The notes under the pieces were generated by a model. That model was not told where the DNA came from, made no database searches, and saw only the letters and a program-made list of their open reading frames with translations. From the NCBI GenBank assembly GCA_002433595.1, contig DJIL01000027.1:1-31477 (forward strand): 31,477 nt of DNA, given 5' to 3'. Shown here piece after piece: positions 16,127 to 23,631 of the stretch (its first letter is position 1; every line of letters starts with the position of its first letter). Source of the DNA: a bacterium UBP8_UBA6595. Lineage in GTDB: Bacteria; Margulisbacteria; Marinamargulisbacteria; UBA6595. Made by a program: the position numbers and the translations under genes.

Positions 16127-16650
16127 AACTTAATTGGCGCCCCACGCTTTTCTTCTTTGGGCTCAATATATTGCTTCCACTTAATGTCTGCAACGGATCG
16201 GTGGTAGCTTCGTGAACTGCCCACAATATAATATAAAATTAACCGAGATTCATCTGCTTTAGTGTACTCTTTAATTTTGTATTCGTTGTTGTCACTGTGA
16301 ACAATTAAATACCCCAATTTTTCTGTTTCATGCACAAACGGTCGAATATATAAAAAATCATCTTTTTGAATCATGAATTCTGGATAATCTTCCGATGCTT
16401 GAATATAAATTGAGTGGGTATGACTGGCCACATGATATGTTGGCGGAAGAAATGAATTGTCTAATAATTCATCAATTGAGATATGAAACAACTGAGAAAT
16501 TCGTTTGATCACGTCGCAACTAATACCTTCCCAATATCCGTTGTGAATTTTTGTAATTTGAGACCGTGAAATGCCCATAAACCGTGATAATTCAAAATCG
16601 GACCATTTAAAAAATCGTTTTGTAGACTTAGTAATATCTTGTAAATTCAA
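16123..16650 (-). CDS. CI-like XRE repressor with degenerate S24/LexA-type domain
   Basis: 175 residues starting at TTG 16650, supported by a strong AAGGAGG 5 bases upstream. Residues ~15-62 form an XRE helix-turn-helix (FELSRFMGISRSQITKIHNGYWEGIS, with ISIDELLD after it). Residues ~80-150 follow the strand order of the S24 (CI/LexA) domain: IYIQASEDYPEFMIQKDDFLYIRP, then LGYLIVHS, then EYKIKEYT. Where S24 proteins have Ser-Met-x-Pro this one has E87-D88-Y89-P90, so the serine nucleophile appears lost while a lysine (K125 or K127) remains. It would therefore not self-cleave. It forms an operon with the receiver gene. The S24 relationship is inferred from motif order, not proven. Confidence 0.8.
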   Translation of the reverse strand: MNLQDITKSTKRFFKWSDFELSRFMGISRSQITKIHNGYWEGISCDVIKRISQLFHISIDELLDNSFLPPTYHVASHTHSIYIQASEDYPEFMIQKDDFLYIRPFVHETEKLGYLIVHSDNNEYKIKEYTKADESRLILYYIVGSSRSYHRSVADIKWKQYIEPKEEKRGAPIKL

Positions 16651-16655
16651 AAAAA

Positions 16656-16662
16656 CCTCCTT
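16656..16662 (-). promoter_or_regulatory. Strong Shine-Dalgarno of the CI-like gene
   Basis: AAGGAGG on the minus strand, 5 bases before the TTG start at 16650. It decides this start codon and contrasts with the many genes here that lack a ribosome binding site. Confidence 0.75.
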
Positions 16663-16902
16663 GAAAACTTAGTTTATAAAAAGTGACAACCTAAATTAAT
16701 TTATCCAGGATTTTAAAAATATTATAAAAATATATAGTAAAAATTTAATAAAATTTAATAAAATTTTACATGGCTATATTTTTGACAACAATTTTAATTG
16801 AAAATTATATTAAACACTAAATGTTTATAAAAATCAACGGTTTTATTAAACCTAGACTTCAACGAGCCCGATTGTGACTAGCCCAAACCCATGGATATCA
16901 AT
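16663..16902. promoter_or_regulatory. AT-rich divergent control region with repeats
   Basis: The gap between the CI-like gene and mutL is much more AT-rich than the rest of the window and holds no credible gene. It contains a ten-base tandem (AAATTTAATA, ~2.8 copies, 16741-16768) and direct repeats GTTTATAAAAA (16672-16682 and 16823-16833). TGACAAC is repeated at 16684-16690 and 16783-16789, and GGTTTtattAAACC (16839-16852) is an inverted repeat. A plus-strand TTGACA (16782-16787) with TATATT 18 bp on (16806-16811) looks like a full promoter. These repeats are good candidate operators for the adjacent repressor. Confidence 0.5.
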
Positions 16903-16908
16903 TACACT
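16903..16908 (+). promoter_or_regulatory. mutL -10 element
   Basis: TACACT lies 11 bases before the mutL ATG without a Shine-Dalgarno sequence. No good -35 box is seen at 16-19 bp. An alternative promoter about 100 bases upstream (16782-16811) is possible. Confidence 0.4.
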
Positions 16909-16919
16909 AATTTGTATCT

Positions 16920-18683
16920 ATGAGACCATCCGGTATTATTCAACCCTTATCAGCCGTTGCCATTAATCAAATTGCAGCTGGAGAAGTTATTGACCGGCCC
17001 TTATCCATTATTAAGGAGCTCATTGATAACAGTATCGATGCTGGCGCCACGACAATCACCATTGATTTAACGGCTGGGGGTGTGAATAAAATTCGAGTCC
17101 ATGATAACGGCTGTGGTATTTTGTACCCGGATTTGTTTAAATTGGCGCACAACCACTACACATCAAAACTGACAACGTTAACCGACCTTTACAACAGCCC
17201 AAAACTGGGGTTTCGTGGCGAAGCATTGGCCAGCATTGCTCACGTGGCTACTGTAACCGCTGCGTCCAAGTCACTGGATGATTCAGTTGCCTACTTAGCG
17301 ACATATACTGACCCGGAATCCCCCACCGTATCCCCCACCCATCACGAAACAGGAACAACCATTACTGTTTGCCATTTGTTTGATCAATTACCCGTACGGC
17401 GCCGATTCTTAAAATCAGAGTCTGCCGAATACCAGCATTGTCATACGTTGGTAATGCATTATGCCCTGCTATTTCCGGGCATTAATTTTATTATGTCCCA
17501 CAATGGCAAATGCACCTTAAATACAACCACTGTAGACACTGCCTTAGGCGTTGCTCACACCCTATTTGACCAAACCCAACACCTGAAACCCATCGATGCC
17601 CATTATGGATCTGTCCATATTCATGGGTTTGTCTCAACGCCACAGCTCCATGCGGGATCCCGCAATCGACAATACCTAGCCGTCAACCACCGGCCCATTA
17701 AATCCATGGTGATTAATCGGGCAATAACCGATGCCTATAAAGAACAAATTGTACCCAATCGGCACCCCTACTGCCTCTTGGCATTGCATGTACCTGATGA
17801 CCATGTCGATGTTAATATTCACCCCCAAAAGCGCGACGTTAAATTTTTAGATGAGCAAGCCATTTATCGTGCGGTTAAGCACAGTGTTGCCGCACTATTT
17901 TCAACGAATCATTTTTCCATAGACCCACCCCCTTTACCCGCGACACCCCCCACTAACTCCCCATCACCCGATCCCATAAAAACGACCCACTCGGCGGACG
18001 CACTGCCTCCCCAACCGCAACCCTACGCCCCCGCTTCCTCATCGCAATTACCCAACTGGCAACCCGCTACCTTGCCATCGACACTGCCGCTCGACGCCCC
18101 TTCCGAGCCCCTTCCGTTCGCCCCCCCCACACCCAAACAGCCGCATTACCTGCAAGTATTTGGTACATATATTATTATCCAAGTAGACCAGTCGGTTTGG
18201 ATCTTGGATCAACATGCTGTGCATGAGCGAATTTTATATGAACGCATTCGCGCCAATCATACACCCCAATCCCAACCCTATTTGTCCCCAAAAATTATCG
18301 CTTTAGAGCCTGCTCACATGGCCACCTACACAATGCGACGTGCGGCATTGGATCAATTGGGTTTTGACACTGAAGTCTTTGGCCCCGATCAAATTATTGT
18401 TCGTGGCGTGCCCGCTTTATTCATGGACACTGCCATTGAGCCCTGGGTGTCCCACTTCCTTGATTATGCCGATGACACCCCCGATGACACCACTATTCAC
18501 GATTGGCAACAGCGCTCCTGCAAAGCGGCAATTAAAGCCGGTAAACGGCTATTGCCCGCGGATGTAGACGCCTTGATTCAACAGTTTTTAGAAACCCCCA
18601 ATAACTATACCTGTCCGCATGGCCGCCCTTTATTTGTCGAATACAGCGTGGGTGACTTTGAAAAATGGTTTAAACGACGATGA
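16920..18683 (+). CDS. mutL: DNA mismatch repair protein MutL
   Basis: MutL links mismatch recognition by MutS to strand incision. The 587-residue protein has the GHKL ATPase domain (IAAGEVIDRP near residue 18, ELIDNSIDAGA, HDNGCGI and GFRGEALASI within the first ~115 residues). A proline-rich linker (~340-420) and a C-terminal dimerisation domain follow. The endonuclease motif DQHAVHERILYE begins at residue 430 and CPHGRP at 565, with SCKAAIKAG before it, so this is the nicking type found in organisms without MutH. mutS is not in the window. The start is ATG 16920; the end overlaps hemC by 4 bp (ATGA), indicating an operon. Confidence 0.96.
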   Translation: MRPSGIIQPLSAVAINQIAAGEVIDRPLSIIKELIDNSIDAGATTITIDLTAGGVNKIRVHDNGCGILYPDLFKLAHNHYTSKLTTLTDLYNSPKLGFRGEALASIAHVATVTAASKSLDDSVAYLATYTDPESPTVSPTHHETGTTITVCHLFDQLPVRRRFLKSESAEYQHCHTLVMHYALLFPGINFIMSHNGKCTLNTTTVDTALGVAHTLFDQTQHLKPIDAHYGSVHIHGFVSTPQLHAGSRNRQYLAVNHRPIKSMVINRAITDAYKEQIVPNRHPYCLLALHVPDDHVDVNIHPQKRDVKFLDEQAIYRAVKHSVAALFSTNHFSIDPPPLPATPPTNSPSPDPIKTTHSADALPPQPQPYAPASSSQLPNWQPATLPSTLPLDAPSEPLPFAPPTPKQPHYLQVFGTYIIIQVDQSVWILDQHAVHERILYERIRANHTPQSQPYLSPKIIALEPAHMATYTMRRAALDQLGFDTEVFGPDQIIVRGVPALFMDTAIEPWVSHFLDYADDTPDDTTIHDWQQRSCKAAIKAGKRLLPADVDALIQQFLETPNNYTCPHGRPLFVEYSVGDFEKWFKRR

Positions 18684-19567
18684 CTTGGATCATTGGAACC
18701 CGAGGCTCTGCGCTAGCACTCTGGCAAGCCCGGCACGTACAGCAGTTACTCCAGGAATCTTTGCCCAATCAGCCCACTCAAATTCATGTCATTCAAACTA
18801 CCGGCGATCAAGACAAAACTAGCCCCTTGCATGCCATTGGTGGTAAAGGCGTTTTTACCAAAACGATTGAACAGGCGCTACTAGATGGCCACATTGACAT
18901 GGCTGTGCACAGCCTTAAAGACATGACCAGCGCCATGCCAGACCCGCTGCAATTAACGGCCTTCTTGGCTGCCGAATCCCCCGCTGATGCATGGATATCC
19001 GCTGAGTATCCCGATTTTAATCAACTACCCAATTATTGCACAATTGCCACCGGTAGTTTGCGCCGAGCGGCTTTGGTCAAACGGCAACACCCAACGGCAA
19101 CAATCGTCCCTATTCGTGGCAATGTAGGCACACGGATCAAGGACTATTCAACCACGGCCATTGGCACATTTTTATCCGTTGCTGGTTTGAAGCGGTTGGG
19201 CTTACAAAGCCGTCACACGCACCCCTTACCGGTTCAGTCCTTTACGCCTGCGCCTGGGCAAGGCGTGATAACCGTTCAAACGCGACGGGATGCGGATCCT
19301 CTTAATGCGGCTCTATCGGTTATTAACGACCCCCGTCAGGCCTTGTTATCTCGGTTAGAGCTAGCATTCCTCTATTCCGTGGGTCTGGACTGCCGGGCCC
19401 CATTGGGTGCCCACGCACAACTTATTAACAACCGTCAAACACTGAGTATATTTTTGAGCACTATGGAAACTGACCTCTTTATGGACGAGTGTATAGACAT
19501 CCAAGTGGACTCCGATATTAAAACCCTAAGTGATCGATGCTTAAGTTGGCTAAACGAAAATAAGTGA
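18680..19567 (+). CDS. hemC: Hydroxymethylbilane synthase (porphobilinogen deaminase)
   Basis: It polymerises four porphobilinogens into hydroxymethylbilane in tetrapyrrole biosynthesis. The 295-residue protein contains the N-terminal GTRGSALALWQA, the catalytic Asp in HSLKDM (D81), TGSLRRAALV (124-133), IRGNVGTR (145-152) and PAPGQG (190-195). The dipyrromethane-cofactor cysteine is C238 in LDCRAPLGAHA. RGNVGTR has Gly where RGNVDTR is common. It starts within the mutL stop codon (ATGA) and ends one base from the convergent rpmG. No other heme gene is nearby. Confidence 0.95.
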   Translation: MTWIIGTRGSALALWQARHVQQLLQESLPNQPTQIHVIQTTGDQDKTSPLHAIGGKGVFTKTIEQALLDGHIDMAVHSLKDMTSAMPDPLQLTAFLAAESPADAWISAEYPDFNQLPNYCTIATGSLRRAALVKRQHPTATIVPIRGNVGTRIKDYSTTAIGTFLSVAGLKRLGLQSRHTHPLPVQSFTPAPGQGVITVQTRRDADPLNAALSVINDPRQALLSRLELAFLYSVGLDCRAPLGAHAQLINNRQTLSIFLSTMETDLFMDECIDIQVDSDIKTLSDRCLSWLNENK

Positions 19568-19568
19568 A

Positions 19569-19730
19569 CTACTTCTTTTCTTTATAAAGCACGTGCTTTC
19601 GAAGCATGGGGTCGTACTTTTTGAGCTCTAGCCGCTCGGAATTATTTTCTTTGTTTTTTTGTGTGTGATAACTATGCCCACTCTCTGTGCTATTCATAAT
19701 TACCGCGTTTCGTTTTCCTTTTTTTGCCAT
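19569..19730 (-). CDS. rpmG: 50S ribosomal protein L33, zinc-free type
   Basis: A 53-residue gene, short enough to be missed. The protein starts MAKKGKRNAVIMNSTESGHS and continues with YHTQKNK, SERLELKKYD and RKHVLYKEKK, the L33 signatures. None of the four zinc-binding cysteines of the C+ form is present, so this is the C- version, like E. coli L33. It is not beside rpmB or secE as often seen; it follows the SemiSWEET gene on the same strand with its own promoter. ATG 19730 is 9 bases from a CATAAT box. Its stop is one base from the end of hemC. Confidence 0.95.
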   Translation of the reverse strand: MAKKGKRNAVIMNSTESGHSYHTQKNKENNSERLELKKYDPMLRKHVLYKEKK

Positions 19731-19739
19731 AGTTGACTT

Positions 19740-19768
19740 ATTATGCCAGATCTAAACTAAAGGCGCAA
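19740..19768 (-). promoter_or_regulatory. rpmG promoter, probably leaderless
   Basis: On the minus strand TTGCGC (19768 to 19763), a 17-bp spacer and CATAAT (19745 to 19740) precede the rpmG ATG by 9 bases. The -35 part lies inside the 3' end of the SemiSWEET gene. Confidence 0.55.
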
Positions 19769-20023
19769 GCATGCAACCCACAAGGCCCCATTAATGATCA
19801 TCGCCACTGTATTTGAAGCCACTATCGGCCATGCCCCAATACTGCTTCCATAGATCACAAAAAGAATCGAACCCATTGTTAATAAAAACGGCGTCATCGT
19901 ATTAATATCACCCACCCGCTTGGACCGCAGGGTTTTCCATAACTGGGGGGCGGTTGCAACGGCAATGCAGGCGCCTGCACAATACCCGATACTTTCAACT
20001 ACTAAATTTGTATACAAAATCAT
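19757..20023 (-). CDS. SemiSWEET / PQ-loop sugar transporter
   Basis: SemiSWEETs are inner-membrane half-transporters that dimerise to move sugars down a gradient. At 88 residues with three hydrophobic segments (~8-24, ~42-60, ~66-86) this has the family size. The PQ motif of helix 1 is P26-Q27 in ATAPQLWKT, followed by the charged turn RSKRVGDIN, and the helix 3 Asn in NTVAMIINGALW is present. Substrate is unknown. It is divergent from pepA over an 80-bp gap containing symmetrical -10 hexamers and has no Shine-Dalgarno sequence. Confidence 0.9.
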   Translation of the reverse strand: MILYTNLVVESIGYCAGACIAVATAPQLWKTLRSKRVGDINTMTPFLLTMGSILFVIYGSSIGAWPIVASNTVAMIINGALWVACLRL

Positions 20024-20029
20024 ATATAA

Positions 20030-20042
20030 ATTATAGTATACT
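20030..20042. promoter_or_regulatory. Overlapping divergent -10 elements (SemiSWEET / pepA)
   Basis: AGTATACT at 20035-20042 reads TATACT on both strands. On the minus strand a further TATAAT (20035 to 20030) stands 6 bases before the SemiSWEET ATG. On the plus strand the same palindrome could drive pepA with a leader of about 55 bases. Simultaneous use by two polymerases would be exclusive. Confidence 0.4.
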
Positions 20043-20087
20043 ATTCATTGTAAGAATTTAACACGAATTAACCCGAATAAAATCATT

Positions 20088-20092
20088 GGAGG
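20088..20092 (+). promoter_or_regulatory. pepA Shine-Dalgarno
   Basis: GGAGG lies 11 bases before the ATG at 20104. It sets the pepA start there and argues against the in-frame TTG at 20086, which would put the ribosome binding site inside the coding region. Confidence 0.7.
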
Positions 20093-20103
20093 TTTTGTAT
20101 CTT

Positions 20104-21561
20104 ATGGTATCTTTTCAAGCCCAAACAACCGTATCCACCACATTGCCCGCCTGTGTGTACTTGATTGGATCGGATACAGATCCTGTCATTCAACGCATTC
20201 ACGCCCATCACCCAGACTTAGACCCCCTAACCGCAGACGCTCGATTTTCAACTGATTTTTTATCCGTTTTTACCGTACGTGTCGGTCGCCATTATCTTGT
20301 ACTTGTTGGGTTAGACAACCGCACCGATGCCGTATCTATTGGACACGCAGTAGCGACTGGTTGCCAAACCGTTCAAGCGTTGGAATTGGAGGCCCTAAGT
20401 CTCTATTTGAGCGAAGCCCAGTTGGCCAGTAGCGCAGCTATTGGGCAATGGATCGGCCAAAGTGTGGCTATGGGCACCTATGCCTTTGACCGCTACAAAT
20501 CCAATCCTAAAACACCAAACCCGATCCAAACCATTGACGTTATCACCGATACCGATCACGCTCATAAAGCCATACTTGCCGACCTTGCCATTGGTATGGC
20601 CATCGGTACCGGCGTTAATCAGGCTCGCGACCTTGCCAATATGCCCGCCAATGATTTAAATCCCACCACATTTGTTGAGAAAATTGAATCCAAATTCAGT
20701 AGCAATGCTGCCATTAGCGTCCGTATTATTGACGAAACTGAGGCTGCTGACATGGGTATGAATTGCTTGGTTGCGGTTGGGCAAGGCTCTCGCCAGCCCA
20801 GCGCATTGGCCATAATCACCTACACCGGAGACAAGCAATCCAGCGAACACACGGCGATTGTTGGTAAAGGCATCACGTTTGACACCGGCGGCATTTCATT
20901 AAAACCCGCCAATAACATGAAAGCCATGAAAGGCGACATGAGTGGAGCGGCGGCTGTTTTTGGTGCTATGCACATTGTGGATACCCTCAAACCCAAAATT
21001 AATGTTACCGCGTATATTGCATTAGCTGAAAACATGCCTTCTGGCCATGCCCAACGCCCAGGGGATGTGATCACAGCCTATAACGGAACATCGGTTGAAA
21101 TTGTTAATACTGATGCGGAAGGACGTCTAGTGTTGGCCGATGCATTGGCCTATGCCGTTGAGAAAAAACCCGCACGAATCTTAGATATTGCCACATTAAC
21201 GGGCGCTGCCATGGTGGCTTTAGGCCGAGAAGCCTTGGGTATTATGGGTAACAATCAAGCGGTGATTGATCGCACCAAGGCCTGCGAAGCTACCAGTGGC
21301 GAGCGCGTTTGGCAGCTCCCGTTGTATGACAGCTTTAAGCCATATTTAAAGTCGACTATTGCAGACATTGCCCATTGCAGTGAGGAGCGCTACGGAGGCA
21401 CGTGCACAGCCGCTAAGTTTTTAGAACAGTTTGTTGATGATGCCCCTTGGGTCCATGTTGATATGGCACCTAAAATGGACAACACAAAAACAAAGGGTGT
21501 GGATATTGACGGCATGTCTGGCGCTGGAACTCGGCTAATTTACCGATTCTTAACGCAATAG
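20104..21561 (+). CDS. pepA: Leucyl aminopeptidase (M17, PepA)
   Basis: A cytosolic di-metal aminopeptidase that releases N-terminal residues from peptides; the family acts as a hexamer. The 485-residue protein has an N-terminal alpha/beta domain and a C-terminal catalytic domain with VGKGITFDTGGISLKP, the family Lys/Asp metal site, then KGDMSGAA. The signature NTDAEGRLVLADALAYA starts at residue 335. Length is normal for the family. It has a GGAGG ribosome binding site, unlike most neighbours. Its stop is 2 bp from the stop of the convergent orphan gene. Confidence 0.95.
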   Translation: MVSFQAQTTVSTTLPACVYLIGSDTDPVIQRIHAHHPDLDPLTADARFSTDFLSVFTVRVGRHYLVLVGLDNRTDAVSIGHAVATGCQTVQALELEALSLYLSEAQLASSAAIGQWIGQSVAMGTYAFDRYKSNPKTPNPIQTIDVITDTDHAHKAILADLAIGMAIGTGVNQARDLANMPANDLNPTTFVEKIESKFSSNAAISVRIIDETEAADMGMNCLVAVGQGSRQPSALAIITYTGDKQSSEHTAIVGKGITFDTGGISLKPANNMKAMKGDMSGAAAVFGAMHIVDTLKPKINVTAYIALAENMPSGHAQRPGDVITAYNGTSVEIVNTDAEGRLVLADALAYAVEKKPARILDIATLTGAAMVALGREALGIMGNNQAVIDRTKACEATSGERVWQLPLYDSFKPYLKSTIADIAHCSEERYGGTCTAAKFLEQFVDDAPWVHVDMAPKMDNTKTKGVDIDGMSGAGTRLIYRFLTQ

Positions 21562-21563
21562 AA

Positions 21564-22004
21564 TTATCGCAGTATCGGCAATTTAAGCGATGGGCTATTG
21601 AAGGGCGCAATGGCTCGTCTTTGGAGCCACCCCATTGGACTCGAGGAAACACCCGGAAAGGGGGCTGAATCCGATTGAGTCCCCGTGCTATCCTCTGAAT
21701 TTTCTCTCGAAAGCGAGTCTGTCGTGGAGGCATCCGAATCAATTGTGGACCGTTTCTTCAGTTTCTCCGTAATCATCTGTTTGATTGTTGGATTTAATTT
21801 GAAATAGTCATTCTGAGCTTCACACTGATTAGACCTCAAAATTTCCTCTGCCATTTGCAACGACTTGCCAAGATCTAGAGTCCCCTTTCTACCTCTGATT
21901 TCTTGTGCTATTACTCGACGTTGGAAAAGAGTCCCTATATCTTTTCTAGCATCAATGTAGGTACGTATTGGTGGTACCTTTGATCGAAAACCTGGTGCTG
22001 ACAT
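21564..22004 (-). CDS. Hypothetical protein with Ser-rich disordered C-terminal half
   Basis: 146 residues from ATG 22004; an in-frame TTG upstream at 22013 is less likely. Residues ~1-85 look folded and helical and are rich in Arg/Lys (IRTYIDARKDIGTLFQRR). Residues ~86-125 are a low-complexity Ser/Thr/Asp/Glu stretch, then a short tail SPMGWLQRRAIAPFNSPS. I recognise no family, signal peptide or membrane segment. A credible promoter (TTGATG, 17 bp, TGC-TACTTT) ends 7 bases before the ATG, which supports the gene. It abuts the end of pepA. It is one of three orphan minus-strand genes sitting against the ends of plus-strand operons. Confidence 0.65.
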   Translation of the reverse strand: MSAPGFRSKVPPIRTYIDARKDIGTLFQRRVIAQEIRGRKGTLDLGKSLQMAEEILRSNQCEAQNDYFKLNPTIKQMITEKLKKRSTIDSDASTTDSLSRENSEDSTGTQSDSAPFPGVSSSPMGWLQRRAIAPFNSPSLKLPILR

Positions 22005-22011
22005 TACGTAC

Positions 22012-22040
22012 AAAGTAGCACCTTGTCACTCACCCATCAA
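22012..22040 (-). promoter_or_regulatory. Promoter of the Ser-rich orphan gene
   Basis: On the minus strand TTGATG (22040 to 22035), a 17-bp spacer ending in the extended element TGC, and TACTTT (22017 to 22012) stand 7 bases before the ATG at 22004. No Shine-Dalgarno sequence. Confidence 0.5.
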
Positions 22041-22069
22041 GGTATCAAACGAACCCTATTTCACTACAG

Positions 22070-22099
22070 TTGCGTACAAGCCCTATATACCAGTATAGT
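22070..22099 (+). promoter_or_regulatory. Promoter of the flavoprotein gene, leaderless
   Basis: TTGCGT (22070-22075), an 18-bp spacer and TATAGT (22094-22099), then 8 bases to the ATG at 22108. No Shine-Dalgarno sequence. Confidence 0.55.
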
Positions 22100-22107
22100 T
22101 AAGTATT

Positions 22108-23631
22108 ATGAGCAAAAAAACAGCATTAATTATTGGTGGTGGCCCCGCAGGCCTAACTGCTGCATACGAATTATTGGAACAAACCGACGTTCACCCCATT
22201 ATCGTGGAAGCGGATACCCAAGTGGGCGGCATTTCCAAAACCATTCATTACAATGGGAATAAAATTGACATCGGGGGGCATCGGTTTTTCTCAAAATCAA
22301 GCCGGGTTATGGACTGGTGGCAACGCATGCTGCCCCCCACTGGGGACCCTGAAAAAACAGACCGTGTATTTTTAACGCGTAGCCGATTGTCTCGCATTTA
22401 TTTTCTCCGAAAGTTTTTTAGCTACCCCATCTCGCTAAGCGTAACCACCATGCGCTACCTGGGTCTATGGCGATTAATTAAGATTGGCGTCAGTTACACG
22501 AAAGCCAGTGTATTTCCAATTAAACATGAAACATCGTTAGAAGATTTTTTCATTAATCGATTTGGAAAAACTTTATACCTTATTTTTTTCAAAGATTACA
22601 CCGAAAAAGTATGGGGGGAACCCTGTCATACTATCGACGCATCGTGGGGCGCTCAACGCATTAAAGGGCTGTCGATTCGAAAGGCCATCACCCATGCCCT
22701 GACACAATGGGTTAAAAAAGATCAATCGGTTGAACAAAAAAAGACAGAAACCAGTTTAATTGAACGGTTTTTATACCCCAAGCATGGGCCGGGACAACTA
22801 TGGGAAGTCACCGCTGAAAAAATTATTGAACGTGGCGGTGTCATTCACATGCAAACCACCGCTACCCAACTGCATTGGTCTGAAAACCGTGTCACCGCCG
22901 TAACCCTTCACCATCAAACAACCAATACAACTGAGCGAATTCCAGTAGACTACGTTATCTCTACGATGCCCGTTAAATGCTTAATTCAAGCCATGGACCC
23001 CCCGCCGCCGCCTGCCGTTATTACTGTTGCTGAAGGCCTGAAGTATCGGGATTTTATTACCGTTGGCCTACTCTTAAAAAAATTAAATGTCCAAATGGAT
23101 AAGCGTATTCATACCCAATTACCCGATACCTGGATTTACATTCAAGAACGGGACGTGAAAATTGGCCGATTACAGATTTTTAATAATTGGAGCCCTTACT
23201 TGGTGAAAGACCCCGATACTGTTTGGTTAGGCCTTGAATACTTTTGCTACGAAGGCGATGATTTATGGCAATTATCCGATGACGAACTCATTCAGCTGGG
23301 GCAATCTGAATTGGCTAAAATGAACTTAATTAACACCGAAGATGTCTTGGATGCCGTTGCGATTAAAGTACCCAAAACATACCCCGCTTACTTTGGAACT
23401 TACGATCAATTTGATACCATTCGAGAATTCACGGATCGTGTTGAAAATTTATTTTTAATTGGGCGTAATGGTACCCATCGGTACAACAACCAAGACCACT
23501 CCATGCTTACAGCCATGACTGCTGTTGAAGCCATCAAAACCGGCAGTACTGATAAACGTGCTATTTGGTCTGTAAATACCGAACAAGATTACCACGAAAC
23601 CAAAGACTCCAGTACGAGTACGTCGGGGTGA
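22108..23631 (+). CDS. FAD-dependent amine-oxidase / UDP-galactopyranose-mutase-like protein
   Basis: 507 residues with an N-terminal dinucleotide fold IIGGGPAGLTAAYELL (residues ~8-23), an acidic residue binding the FAD ribose (IIVEAD) and the GGISKTI...DIGGHRFFSK block typical of UGM-like and protoporphyrinogen-oxidase-like flavoproteins. The C-terminal FAD motif is NLFLIGRNGTHRYNNQDHSMLTAMTAVEAI. Proteins of this type are often found with lipid-linked sugar or cell-envelope glycosylation genes. The next gene, an ArnT-like glycosyltransferase, overlaps by 4 bp, which supports a role in envelope sugar or isoprenoid-lipid chemistry. The exact substrate cannot be told. A run of five prolines (DPPPPP) lies mid-protein and the C-terminal ~20 residues are Ser/Thr-rich and probably disordered. 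Confidence 0.85.
   Translation: MSKKTALIIGGGPAGLTAAYELLEQTDVHPIIVEADTQVGGISKTIHYNGNKIDIGGHRFFSKSSRVMDWWQRMLPPTGDPEKTDRVFLTRSRLSRIYFLRKFFSYPISLSVTTMRYLGLWRLIKIGVSYTKASVFPIKHETSLEDFFINRFGKTLYLIFFKDYTEKVWGEPCHTIDASWGAQRIKGLSIRKAITHALTQWVKKDQSVEQKKTETSLIERFLYPKHGPGQLWEVTAEKIIERGGVIHMQTTATQLHWSENRVTAVTLHHQTTNTTERIPVDYVISTMPVKCLIQAMDPPPPPAVITVAEGLKYRDFITVGLLLKKLNVQMDKRIHTQLPDTWIYIQERDVKIGRLQIFNNWSPYLVKDPDTVWLGLEYFCYEGDDLWQLSDDELIQLGQSELAKMNLINTEDVLDAVAIKVPKTYPAYFGTYDQFDTIREFTDRVENLFLIGRNGTHRYNNQDHSMLTAMTAVEAIKTGSTDKRAIWSVNTEQDYHETKDSSTSTSG

Noticed and set aside
16782..16919. Riboswitch or structured leader before mutL
   Set aside because: The stretch is AT-rich with only short inverted repeats and no conserved riboswitch-like core that I can recognise.
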